DNA of 7,323 nucleotides from an uncultured Phycisphaerales bacterium (GCA_937891445.1 CALAFV010000364.1:1-7323), one strand, 5' to 3'. Positions 1-6,404 are shown, numbered from the stretch's first letter. Numbers and translations: made by a program. Notes: a model not told the origin generated them from the sequence alone.

Positions 1-1580
1 TCGATCGCCCAGTTGACGGCGTCGATGAGGTCGTCGTGCATCCTGCCGGCCCACTCGCGGTCGCCGGCGTTGACGAACTTCTTGCCGAAGCCGGTGGAGC
101 CGCGGAAGTTCACGCTGAGGCAGGCGTAGCCGCGGTTGGCGAGCCACTGGTGCTCGGGGTGGTAGCCCCAGGTGTCGCGGCCCCAGGGTCCGCCGTGGAC
201 GTTGAGGATCATCGGCAGCGGGCGGTCGGGGCGCAGGTCGCCGTCGGTGTCGGAGCCGACGGGGAGCGTGAGGTAGCAGACCAGGTCGAGGCCGTCGCGG
301 CTGGTGATGACGACGGGGTGCATCTTCGCCAGCGGCAGACCCTCCAGGGCCTTGCGGTTGGTGTAGAGCAACGTGGCCTTCTTCGCGTCGCGGTCGTAGA
401 GGTACGTGCGGGCCGGGCCGTCGTCGAGGATGTAGGCGACGGTCCAGCGCTTGTCGTCGAGCGTGCGGCTGGTGACGAGGATCTCGCCGTCGGCGACGGT
501 CTTGAGGTAGGCGAGATCGGGCTCGATGGCGGGGTCCAGGACCTTCCACTCGTTCCTGAGGTAGTTGAACGAGACGGCCTGCACGTGCTTGCGGGTCGGG
601 TGGACGATGATGCTGCCGGCGTCGGCCTTGTCGCTGGCGGCCAGGACGGTCTGCTCGCCGGTGATCAGGTTGACGGCGGTGAGCGCGCCGGTGTCGCGGC
701 CGCGCGAGTCGGTCATGTAGAGGACGTCGCCGGACAGATCGAAGCCCAGGGTGGCGGTCGTGAGGGTGTCTTCCTGCGCGATCTTCTGCCAGGGCTCGAA
801 CTCGAGCGCCATCCCCTCGGCCTGCGCGGCGCCGGGGACGGCCTTGTGGATCTGCATGCCGCCGTCGGGAGTCATCTCGAGTGCCAGGCGGATGCGGTAG
901 TCGTCGTCGGTGAGGAAGCCCGCGAAGCGGTCGTTGCGTTGCACGAGCGTCATCTCGCCGGTCGTGATGTTGACGCGGTGGACGTCGTGGAAGCGGGGGT
1001 CGCGGTTGTTGAGCCCGATCAGGATCTCTTCGGGGAACTTCTCCGAGACGGCCTCGATGCGGGCGCTGGGGCGCAGGGCCTTGCCCTGGATGACGATCGG
1101 CTCGCCGTCCGGGCCGGGAATGGTCTCGAAGGGCGTGAGGTCCTTCTCCTGGTTGGTGGCCAGATCGACGCAGTAGACCTTCCAGTTCTCGTCGCCGCCC
1201 TTGTCCTGGAGGTACAGGATGTGGTTGTTCGTGTAGGCCCAGAAGTACTGGCGGATGCCGCGGACGGTGTCCCTGGTGATGGGCCTGGCCTTGGAGATGT
1301 CGTCCGCGGGGCCGACCCAGACGTTGAGCACGCCGTCAACCGGCGCGAGGAAGGAGACGTGCTTGCCGTCGGGGGAGAGGCGCCCGGCGGCCTTGTCGGG
1401 GTTGCCGAAGAGGACATCGCGCGGGATGAGATCCACGCCCGGGACCGCCGCGCTGTTGGGCCCGGCGGGGGAGGCCGCGGTGGCGGGCTGACCGGCGGGC
1501 GGCTCGGGCGTCTGCGCCCCGGCCGCGGCAAAACCGGCGGCGAGACACAGGGAGGGAAGGATCCACCTGCGCGTGTTCAT
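1..1580 (-). CDS. Secreted S9 (prolyl oligopeptidase) family peptidase, C-terminus cut by window edge
   Basis: Reading leftward from ATG at 1580, 526 codons stay open to the window edge with no stop. Residues 1-22 form an export signal (MNTRR, hydrophobic stretch, AGA before Gln23), followed by a Pro/Ala-rich linker to about 48. Residues 52-430 fit the N-terminal beta-propeller of S9 peptidases, including LSPDGKHVSFL (68-78) and YLQDKGGDENWKVY (123-136). The alpha/beta-hydrolase domain starts near 440, with the oxyanion-region motif HGGPWGRD at 462 and NFRGSTGFGKKF at 490-501. The nucleophile Ser (GxSxGG) and the Asp and His of the triad should lie in the missing part, so activity cannot be judged. 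The family cleaves oligopeptides, often after Pro or in acyl-aminoacyl style; action outside the cytoplasm is inferred from the signal. A GGAG eight bases before the ATG supports this start. It is the last gene of a possible three-gene minus-strand operon. Confidence 0.93.
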   Translation of the reverse strand, partial: MNTRRWILPSLCLAAGFAAAGAQTPEPPAGQPATAASPAGPNSAAVPGVDLIPRDVLFGNPDKAAGRLSPDGKHVSFLAPVDGVLNVWVGPADDISKARPITRDTVRGIRQYFWAYTNNHILYLQDKGGDENWKVYCVDLATNQEKDLTPFETIPGPDGEPIVIQGKALRPSARIEAVSEKFPEEILIGLNNRDPRFHDVHRVNITTGEMTLVQRNDRFAGFLTDDDYRIRLALEMTPDGGMQIHKAVPGAAQAEGMALEFEPWQKIAQEDTLTTATLGFDLSGDVLYMTDSRGRDTGALTAVNLITGEQTVLAASDKADAGSIIVHPTRKHVQAVSFNYLRNEWKVLDPAIEPDLAYLKTVADGEILVTSRTLDDKRWTVAYILDDGPARTYLYDRDAKKATLLYTNRKALEGLPLAKMHPVVITSRDGLDLVCYLTLPVGSDTDGDLRPDRPLPMILNVHGGPWGRDTWGYHPEHQWLANRGYACLSVNFRGSTGFGKKFVNAGDREWAGRMHDDLIDAVNWAI

Positions 1581-1588
1581 CGGTGCAT

Positions 1589-1592
1589 CTCC
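1589..1592 (-). promoter_or_regulatory. Ribosome-binding site of the S9 peptidase gene
   Basis: GGAG on the minus strand, eight bases before ATG 1580. It supports that start over another ATG at 1588, which is out of frame. Confidence 0.6.
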
Positions 1593-1680
1593 GGAAGGAT
1601 GGAGGGTGTTGTGCGGTGCAGTGGCGGGCGGCGCGGCCGCCGTGGTTGGGTCATCGTAACGCGCTGCGTGCGGCGGCCCT

Positions 1681-2514
1681 TCAGGCCGCGGGCGCATCCG
1701 GGGCGGGGGTCGGGCCGGGGGCCGGCCCGTTCTGCTGCTGCTGGGCCGTGACGCGGTCCCACGTGCGCTTGCCGATCCAGTAGATCAGCAGGACGAGCAC
1801 GACGGAGACCGCGGCCATGATGATCTTGACCCGCCGCGGCACAAGTTCGGTGTCGGCGGTGAGCGTTTCGATTGTCGAGCCGAGGAAGACGGCCACGCCC
1901 GTGCGCGGAGCCATGCCCAGGATCGTGCCCAGGGCGAAGGCGGCGATCGGGACGCCGGTGCTGGAGAGGGCCATGTTGGTGATGGCGAAGGGGGAGTTCG
2001 GGGGCAGGCGCAGGAGCGTCACCAGGCCCGTGGTCTTCCAGAAGCCGTGGCCGATCAAGGCGTTGCGCATCGCGCGGGCCTTGTCGTTGGCTTCGATGGT
2101 GTCCACGACGCGCCGGCGCGCCACGGTGTGGGCGACGAGGTACCCCAGCAGCGCGGCGCCCGTGAACCCGGCCAGGGCCGCGGGAAAGCCCGCGGCGAAG
2201 GCGAAGCACCACCCGCCCAGGACCGCCTGCGCGTAGGTCGGCAGCAGGCCGAGGCCCCCGGCGAGCATGAACACGACGGTGTAGAGCACCAGCCCGGCGT
2301 TGCCGTGGGCGCGGAGCCACTGGGAGACGGTGTCGACGTAGGCGAGCAGGACGAAGCCGCAGATGCCCGGCGTCACGGCCCAGAGGGCGGTGAGGACGGC
2401 GGTCGGCCCCAGACCCCGCTCGCGGACGGTGCGCAGCGCCTGCCGCAGGCCGGGTGGCGCGGACGCATCGGCGTCGGGAGCGCCGGGGAGCGGCTCTTGG
2501 GCGGACCGGGACAT
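1681..2514 (-). CDS. VTT/TVP38 (DedA superfamily) integral membrane protein
   Basis: This complete 277-residue protein has the hydrophobic profile and signature of the TVP38/TMEM64 (VTT, formerly SNARE-associated) family. A 35-residue polar N-terminus precedes a first membrane segment (about 38-60). The VTT core (about 80-215) contains GGLGLLPTYAQAVLGG (86-101), a re-entrant-type segment, and the family motif LLRLPPNSPFAITNMAL (168-184) followed by GTILGMAPRTGVAVFLG (196-212). A last membrane helix (229-247) ends at GKR, then a cytoplasmic-type Gln/Pro/Ala tail (257-277). Family members in the DedA superfamily are linked to lipid scrambling or flipping and to membrane homeostasis; the substrate here is unknown. 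The gene sits 57 bases after the MlaC-like gene and 100 bases before the S9 peptidase gene on the same strand. No clear GGAG-type site precedes the ATG; the start is chosen because it is the first in-frame ATG and gives a normal N-terminus. Confidence 0.92.
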   Translation of the reverse strand: MSRSAQEPLPGAPDADASAPPGLRQALRTVRERGLGPTAVLTALWAVTPGICGFVLLAYVDTVSQWLRAHGNAGLVLYTVVFMLAGGLGLLPTYAQAVLGGWCFAFAAGFPAALAGFTGAALLGYLVAHTVARRRVVDTIEANDKARAMRNALIGHGFWKTTGLVTLLRLPPNSPFAITNMALSSTGVPIAAFALGTILGMAPRTGVAVFLGSTIETLTADTELVPRRVKIIMAAVSVVLVLLIYWIGKRTWDRVTAQQQQNGPAPGPTPAPDAPAA

Positions 2515-2571
2515 CCCCGGGAGGTTAGGCGTGGATCATCTGGCGCAACGGCCGGGGTGCGGCCAGCGGGA

Positions 2572-3261
2572 CTAGCGGGCGTCGGTCTCGCGCGGAGCGG
2601 CGTCGGTGATGCGCCGGACCTCGCGCCTGGCCTCGGCTTCGCGCCGTGCGAAGGCCTGCTGCTTGCGCTGGAGCACGCCGGCGGTGACGAACTCGAGGTA
2701 GAGCGTGGCGGAGATCGAGTCCGTCCTGGCGTCTGTATAGTCGCGGCGCAGGGCTTCGCAGAGCGAGTCGAGGTCCACGATCTTCCACCACCCGTTGCGG
2801 CGGCGCATCACGAGCGTCGATTCCTTGTGGACGCCGCGGGCGGGGTCATCGATCGTGAAACGGATCCACGCCTCGTTGCCCTTGATCGTGGTGCGCGGCT
2901 CGGAGATCGTGGCGGAGCCGAGGAACTCGTCCATCGGGAGCGTGGTGACGCTGGCGCGGATGAGCACCGAGGTGAGTTGCGAGACGTAGCGGCGCTCGGA
3001 GTCGTTCATCGCGGCCAGGTCGTCGCCGAAGATCCGCTCGGCGAAGGCATCGGCGTCGAAGCACTCGTCGATGGCCGCGTAGGGCCGGCCGGCGCGGAGG
3101 TGGCCGAGGTAGTCGCGGAAGACGGCCTCGGGCGCACCGGGGCGCTGCGTGCCCGCCTGGGGCCTGGGCGCGGGGTTGGGCGAGGGCTTGGCGTCCGGCC
3201 CGGCGGCCATCATGAAAGCGGCGGCGAGGATGGCGGCGGACGCGGCTGCAAGACGCTTCAT
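2572..3261 (-). CDS. Small exported protein with weak resemblance to MlaC/Ttg2 phospholipid-binding proteins
   Basis: The gene encodes 229 residues from ATG 3261; a GTG at 3270 is in frame but has no ribosome-binding site. Residues 1-20 are a signal peptide (MKR, then Ala-rich, ending MMAAG), followed by a Pro-rich linker (25-45). The mature domain runs from APEAVFRDYLGHLRAG (43-58) through alternating polar helices (65-105) to beta strands AWIRFTIDD (131-139) and STLVMRRRNGWWKIVDLDSLCEALRRDY (148-175). The last pattern, a beta strand, WWKIVD and a helix ending in RxxY, recalls the WKVYDV...NYR region of MlaC/Ttg2D. An NTF2-like fold is the alternative, and the product is safest as hypothetical exported. 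A highly charged helix (200-222) closes the protein. No mlaD, mlaE or mlaF gene is in the window. It is the first gene of the minus-strand block; lipid binding is an inference only. Confidence 0.8.
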   Translation of the reverse strand: MKRLAAASAAILAAAFMMAAGPDAKPSPNPAPRPQAGTQRPGAPEAVFRDYLGHLRAGRPYAAIDECFDADAFAERIFGDDLAAMNDSERRYVSQLTSVLIRASVTTLPMDEFLGSATISEPRTTIKGNEAWIRFTIDDPARGVHKESTLVMRRRNGWWKIVDLDSLCEALRRDYTDARTDSISATLYLEFVTAGVLQRKQQAFARREAEARREVRRITDAAPRETDAR

Positions 3262-3269
3262 CGGCGGCA

Positions 3270-3273
3270 CTCC
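3270..3273 (-). promoter_or_regulatory. Ribosome-binding site deciding the MlaC-like start
   Basis: GGAG on the minus strand, eight bases before ATG 3261. Its last base overlaps the alternative GTG start at 3270, so it serves the ATG and argues against the GTG. Confidence 0.55.
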
Positions 3274-3444
3274 GGCGGGCGGCGCCTGTGTATCGACCGC
3301 GGAGGCGGCGGAGCGAGGTCTTCCAACGCCGCGAAGAAAGCGGCCGCGCAGCGGCGGGCGGATGACCGGCGCAGTGTGACGCGGCGGTCGCGGGGCAAAC
3401 CGATAACGCCCAGTCGTCGCCGCGGGGCGAGGGCCGAAGCGGGC

Positions 3445-3528
3445 ATGAGCGTGCGTCCGCCGCGCGGCAAGGCGGGGAGCAATAATCCCGCTGGTTGGAG
3501 GGTCAGGGCCGAACGTTGCTGCTGCTGA
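3445..3528 (+). other. Possible 27-codon leader ORF ending Cys-Cys-Cys
   Basis: ATG at 3445 opens a 27-residue basic peptide (MSVRPPRGKAG...) ending in three TGC Cys codons (3517-3525) and TGA (3526-3528). The stop abuts the base of the hairpin at 3529. No good ribosome-binding site is visible (a GAGGG lies about 13 bases upstream), so translation is unproven and the codon run may be chance. Layout alone suggests a leader peptide for the gene at 3563. Confidence 0.2.
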
Positions 3529-3548
3529 CGCCGGGCGGAAGCCCGGCG
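3529..3548 (+). promoter_or_regulatory. Perfect GNRA-tetraloop hairpin in the RNase Z-like leader
   Basis: CGCCGGGC (3529-3536) pairs fully with GCCCGGCG (3541-3548) around a GGAA loop. It ends one base before the GGAGG ribosome-binding site at 3550-3554. No T tract follows, so it is not an ordinary intrinsic terminator. It may stabilise the mRNA or control ribosome access; function is inferred. Confidence 0.45.
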
Positions 3549-3549
3549 C

Positions 3550-3554
3550 GGAGG
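3550..3554 (+). promoter_or_regulatory. Strong ribosome-binding site of the RNase Z-like gene
   Basis: GGAGG lies eight bases before ATG 3563, the best ribosome-binding site in the window. It fixes the start. Confidence 0.75.
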
Positions 3555-3562
3555 TTCCCGCG

Positions 3563-4531
3563 ATGATCCCAAAGCCGCCGCCCCGCGAGGGCTCGCTCGG
3601 TTTTCTTTACCTGCCGCCGTACCGGGTGCAGGGCATCAGCGTCGCCGGGGAGGCGACGGCCGTTTCGATCCCGGAGTTGGACATCTGCTTCGACATGGGC
3701 GTGTGCCCGCGCGCGATGCTTGCGTGCAAATACGTCGCGATCAGCCACGGGCACATGGACCACATCGGCGGGCTGGCGTACTACTGCTCGCAGCGCTACT
3801 TCCAGGGGATGGGCCCGGGGAGCATCGTCTGCGACAAGCGGATCGCGCCGGCGATCCAGCGGATGATGGAGGGGTACGTTGAACTGGAGCGCCAGACGAC
3901 GCCGTACAACCTGATCGCGCTGGAGCCGGGGGAGGAGCACGAGATCAAGAACAACATCCGCCTGCGCGCGTTCCCGACGGAGCACACGGTGCCGTCGATG
4001 GGGTACGCGATCGTGGAGCGCCGGAGCAAACTGAAGGAGGAGTTCGCCGGGCTCCCGCAGGAGAAACTCAAGGAACTCAAGGACCGCGGTGTGGAAATCA
4101 CGCGGATCCTGGAGATCCCGCTGATCGCGTACCTGGGGGACACGGCGCCGGGCCCGCAACTGGTGCGCGAGGACGTGCGGCGCGCGCAGATCGTCATCAG
4201 CGAGTGCACGTTCACGGAAGCGGATCACAAGGAGCGGGCGAAGGTCGGCATGCACCTGCACGCCGACGACATCGCGGAGTGGCTGCGCGTGCTGGAATGC
4301 CAGCACCTGGTGCTCATCCACGTGTCGCGCCGGACGAATCTCGGCGAGGCGCGCCGGCGGCTCAACCAACTGGTCGGGCGCGAGCGCGCCCAGCGGGTCG
4401 AGTGGCTGATGGATCACAAGCACAACAAGGAGCGCTACGAGCGCCAGGAGATCGAGGCGGGGGTGAGGCAACCGGAGCCCGAGCAGATGGGCCGTCGCGG
4501 CGGCGGCCAGCAGCGGCGCCCGCGTTCGTGA
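3563..4531 (+). CDS. RNase Z-family metallo-beta-lactamase-fold hydrolase, TRZ1-like
   Basis: This complete 322-residue protein has the full zinc-site set of RNase Z: SHGHMDHIGGL (61-71; His62, His64, Asp66, His67), His141 in EHTVPSMGY, Asp193 in YLGDT, and His253 in LIHVSRR. ECTF (214-217) and MHLHADD (230-236) match the region before the last ligand. From memory, the order YRVQGISVAG (20-29), FDMGVCP (43-49), KLKEEF (156-161), GVEIT (176-180) and HxH near 231-233 follows the short plant tRNase Z TRZ1 better than the ElaC/Rnz type. RNase Z cuts tRNA precursors on the 3' side of the discriminator base; that role is likely but not certain. A basic Gln/Arg/Gly tail (294-322) follows the catalytic domain and could bind RNA. 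The gene stands alone between divergent genes and dnaA. Confidence 0.92.
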   Translation: MIPKPPPREGSLGFLYLPPYRVQGISVAGEATAVSIPELDICFDMGVCPRAMLACKYVAISHGHMDHIGGLAYYCSQRYFQGMGPGSIVCDKRIAPAIQRMMEGYVELERQTTPYNLIALEPGEEHEIKNNIRLRAFPTEHTVPSMGYAIVERRSKLKEEFAGLPQEKLKELKDRGVEITRILEIPLIAYLGDTAPGPQLVREDVRRAQIVISECTFTEADHKERAKVGMHLHADDIAEWLRVLECQHLVLIHVSRRTNLGEARRRLNQLVGRERAQRVEWLMDHKHNKERYERQEIEAGVRQPEPEQMGRRGGGQQRRPRS

Positions 4532-4538
4532 CAGCAAG

Positions 4539-4568
4539 AAAAAACGCGCCGATCCGGTGGGGGCGCGT
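4539..4568 (-). terminator. Intrinsic-terminator-like hairpin for minus-strand transcripts
   Basis: ACGCGCC (4544-4550) pairs with GGCGCGT (4562-4568) across an 11-base loop. Read on the minus strand, a run of five T residues (4543-4539) follows the stem. Read on the plus strand, no T tract follows, so it would not end the RNase Z-like transcript by the usual mechanism. No minus-strand gene lies just upstream of it. Confidence 0.35.
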
Positions 4569-4572
4569 CCGG

Positions 4573-4601
4573 TTGACGCGGAGGGGGCTTTGCCTTACGG
4601 T
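4573..4601 (+). promoter_or_regulatory. dnaA: Candidate sigma-70-type promoter for dnaA
   Basis: TTGACG (4573-4578) and TACGGT (4596-4601) are separated by 17 bases. The first has five of six consensus bases; the second keeps the key T, A and final T. It would give a dnaA leader of about 130 bases. It is the best pair in the gap, but the evidence is sequence resemblance only. Confidence 0.35.
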
Positions 4602-4741
4602 TGGCGTTGCCGACAACGGGCCGGCGCGCTCCCCTGACGACGCCCGCACCCGGAGCCGGGAGAGATCCCCATCCAGACACCGCGCGTCCGCGTCCGCCGC
4701 ACGGGCGTCGCGCCACCGCACTGCTTTGCACGTCGCCGCGC

Positions 4742-6160
4742 ATGATCGAGCACGATCGCCAGACCTGGTCGGCCATGCTGGCCTACCTCCGCGCGAAGCA
4801 CCCCACGCTGTGCCGCCAGTGGTTCGAGGAGATCGAACCGATGGGCATCGCGGGGGGCGTGCTGCGTTTGCGGGCGCACTCGGCGATCCATCGCGACTAC
4901 CTGCAGCGTCAGTGCGCCGAGCCGTTCCGTGAGGCCGCGCAGCAGGTGACGCGCGCGCTGCTGAGCGTGCTGTTCCTGGGGCCCGAGGATGAACTGGCGC
5001 CCCCGCAGCGGCCTGCGGCGCAGCAGGGCGCGCCCGGCGCCAATGGGACGGCGGGGCACGGCGCCGCCGCTCCGGAAATTCCGGCGGTGACGCCCCGGCC
5101 CGCCCCCCGCGCTCCGGGGGTGTACACCGACTCGCTGGTGATCAACCCGGACTGCGCCTTCGAACACTTCGTCGTCGGTCCGGGGAACCGTCTGGCGCAC
5201 GCGGCGGCGATGGCGGTCGCGACCACGCCGGGGCGCGCGTACAACCCGTATTTCGTGCACGGCAAGGTCGGCCTGGGCAAGACCCACCTGCTGCAGGCGA
5301 TCTGCCTGCGCATCCGCGAGACGCACCCGAACGCGACGATCTACTACACCAGTTGCGACGGGTTCGTGAACCAGTTCTTCGACGCGGTGCAGGCGGGGGA
5401 GATGGCGGCGTTCCGGCACAAGTTCCGCGACGTGGACGTGCTGGTGATCGACGACATCCACTTCCTGGCGAAGCGCGACCGCACGCAGGAAGAGTTCTTC
5501 CACACGTTCAACAGCCTGTACCAGGCCCACAAGCAGATCGTGCTCAGCAGCGACGCCCCGCCGGAGGACATCCCGGACCTTGAGGAGCGGCTGGTGAGCC
5601 GCTTCAAGTGGGGCCTGGTCGCGAACGTCGATGCCCCCGGGTACGAGACGCGGGTGGCGATTGTGAAGCAGAAGGCGCGCCTGCGCGGCCTGGAGTTGCC
5701 GGAAGAGGCCGCGTGCCTCATCGCCGCGCGGATCGAGTCCAACATCCGCGAACTGGAGGGGGCGGTGGTGAAACTCCAGATGATCGCGTCGGTCGAAGGG
5801 CGGGCGCCGGACCTGGAGATGACGCGGCAGGCCCTGGGCGAGGAGCCCGGGCGCGTCGAAAAGCCGCTGCAGATCCAGGTGATCACCAACGTCGTCACCG
5901 ACTTCTACGGGGTGAAGATCACCGACCTGCAGAGCAAGCGGCGGCACCGGTCGGTGGCCCTGCCGCGGCAGGTGTGCATGTTCCTGGCGCGCCGGATGAC
6001 GCTGCTGTCGCTCGAACAGATCGGGGGGTTCTTCGGCGGGCGCGACGACACGACGGTCATGCACGCGATCCGGACCGTCGAGGAGAAGTGCAGCCAGGAC
6101 GGGGAGTTCGCGGTGACGATCCGATCCCTCGAGGAGCGGGTCCGCGCGAGCGCAACCTGA
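4742..6160 (+). CDS. dnaA: Chromosomal replication initiator DnaA
   Basis: DnaA is the AAA+ ATPase that binds origin boxes and opens the origin. From ATG 4742 it has 472 residues with all four domains: domain I (1-78, including HPTLCRQWFEEIEP), a short Pro/Ala linker (79-128), AAA+ domain III (129-345) and DNA-binding domain IV (about 372-472). Visible motifs are Walker A GKVGLGKT (174-181), Walker B VLVIDD (233-238), the SRF arginine finger Arg287, and sensor 2 Arg336 in NIRELEG. Domain IV has RHRSVALPRQVCMFLARR (401-418) and GGRDDTTVMHA (432-442), where DnaA normally reads GRDHTT; Asp436 replaces the base-contacting His. The frame is open back to TTG 4601, but domain I begins properly at 4742. 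No ribosome-binding site precedes this ATG. No dnaN follows; an origin-like region does. Confidence 0.97.
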   Translation: MIEHDRQTWSAMLAYLRAKHPTLCRQWFEEIEPMGIAGGVLRLRAHSAIHRDYLQRQCAEPFREAAQQVTRALLSVLFLGPEDELAPPQRPAAQQGAPGANGTAGHGAAAPEIPAVTPRPAPRAPGVYTDSLVINPDCAFEHFVVGPGNRLAHAAAMAVATTPGRAYNPYFVHGKVGLGKTHLLQAICLRIRETHPNATIYYTSCDGFVNQFFDAVQAGEMAAFRHKFRDVDVLVIDDIHFLAKRDRTQEEFFHTFNSLYQAHKQIVLSSDAPPEDIPDLEERLVSRFKWGLVANVDAPGYETRVAIVKQKARLRGLELPEEAACLIAARIESNIRELEGAVVKLQMIASVEGRAPDLEMTRQALGEEPGRVEKPLQIQVITNVVTDFYGVKITDLQSKRRHRSVALPRQVCMFLARRMTLLSLEQIGGFFGGRDDTTVMHAIRTVEEKCSQDGEFAVTIRSLEERVRASAT

Positions 6161-6179
6161 GCCGGGACAAGGACTCGCG

Positions 6180-6190
6180 CGAGCGCCAGC
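6180..6190 (+). repeat. 11-bp direct repeat, copy 1
   Basis: CGAGCGCCAGC occurs here and at 6404-6414. Its core is also present inverted (GCTGGCGC) at 6231-6238. This copy lies four bases before the DnaA-box-like site at 6195. Confidence 0.5.
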
Positions 6191-6194
6191 CCTT

Positions 6195-6203
6195 TGTGGA
6201 AAA
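6195..6203 (-). promoter_or_regulatory. DnaA-box-like site TTTTCCACA
   Basis: Minus-strand TTTTCCACA has one mismatch to TTATCCACA. It lies two bases from the next site in the same orientation, a centre spacing of 11 bases. Confidence 0.55.
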
Positions 6204-6205
6204 CA

Positions 6206-6214
6206 CGTGGATAA
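6206..6214 (-). promoter_or_regulatory. DnaA box TTATCCACG
   Basis: Minus-strand TTATCCACG has one mismatch, at the last base, to TTATCCACA. It is the best box by position weight, keeping TTATCCAC, and forms a tandem pair with 6195-6203. Confidence 0.65.
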
Positions 6215-6266
6215 GTTTGCGGCACCGGGCGCTGGCGCGCGGCCGGTCATGGTCCACCCACAGGTC

Positions 6267-6337
6267 CCGACAGGGTGCCGTGTCGAAGGCCGACGCGGGC
6301 CGACGTCTGCTGACAGCGGAGCCGACAGGTTCTGACG
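6267..6337 (+). repeat. Phased CYGACR hexamer array
   Basis: CCGACA or CCGACG or CTGACA or CTGACG starts at 6267, 6290, 6300, 6310, 6322 and 6332. Spacings are 23, 10, 10, 12 and 10 bases, near one or two helical turns, and a degenerate CCGTGT sits at 6278 in the longer gap. The array lies between the tandem DnaA boxes and the AT-richer segment. It resembles iterons or weak initiator sites in layout; what binds it is unknown. Confidence 0.5.
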
Positions 6338-6350
6338 AGTAGGAAGTGGG

Positions 6351-6381
6351 TCGTAAGTACCGCTAAATGCGAGACTTACGA
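6351..6381. repeat. 8-bp inverted repeat in the AT-richer part of the origin region
   Basis: TCGTAAGT (6351-6358) and ACTTACGA (6374-6381) are perfect inverse copies separated by 15 bases. The centre spacing is 23 bases, about two helical turns, which suits a dimeric protein bound on one face. A hairpin is less likely with this loop and stem. Confidence 0.5.
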
Positions 6382-6395
6382 ACGGCAATGCTGGT

Positions 6396-6404
6396 TTGTC
6401 CACC
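6396..6404 (+). promoter_or_regulatory. Weak DnaA-box-like site TTGTCCACC
   Basis: TTGTCCACC matches seven of nine bases of TTATCCACA, on the opposite strand to the tandem pair. It overlaps by one base the second 11-bp repeat copy. Confidence 0.35.

Larger units (their letters stand above)
3262..3562. other. Divergent intergenic region
   Basis: These 301 bases separate the minus-strand MlaC-like gene from the plus-strand RNase Z-like gene and should hold promoters for both. The region is very GC-rich. The only AT-rich spot near the plus-strand gene is CAATAAT at 3480-3486, a possible -10 element without a recognisable -35 element. No convincing minus-strand promoter is visible. The right end holds a short ORF and a hairpin, listed separately. 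Confidence 0.6.

Noticed and set aside
36..1751. 571-codon plus-strand open frame
   Set aside because: It is antisense to the S9 peptidase gene, has a low-complexity Val/Gly/Ala/Asp composition and no domain; GC-rich codon bias keeps the opposite strand open.
2550..2564. GGCCG/CGGCC hairpin between the MlaC-like and VTT genes as a terminator
   Set aside because: A five-base stem without a T run is expected by chance at this GC level; the 57-base gap fits cotranscription better.
2047..3528. 493-codon plus-strand open frame
   Set aside because: It runs antisense to both the VTT and MlaC-like genes. Only its last 28 codons lie in non-coding sequence, and those are considered separately as a leader ORF.
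3503..4537. 344-codon minus-strand open frame
   Set aside because: It is antisense to the RNase Z-like gene, which has a full set of metal ligands and a strong ribosome-binding site.
6250..6258. TGGTCCACC as a further DnaA box
   Set aside because: Only six of nine bases match the consensus, too weak to call.
4595..6403. 602-codon minus-strand open frame
   Set aside because: It is an Arg/His/Leu-rich shadow of dnaA with no recognisable domain.
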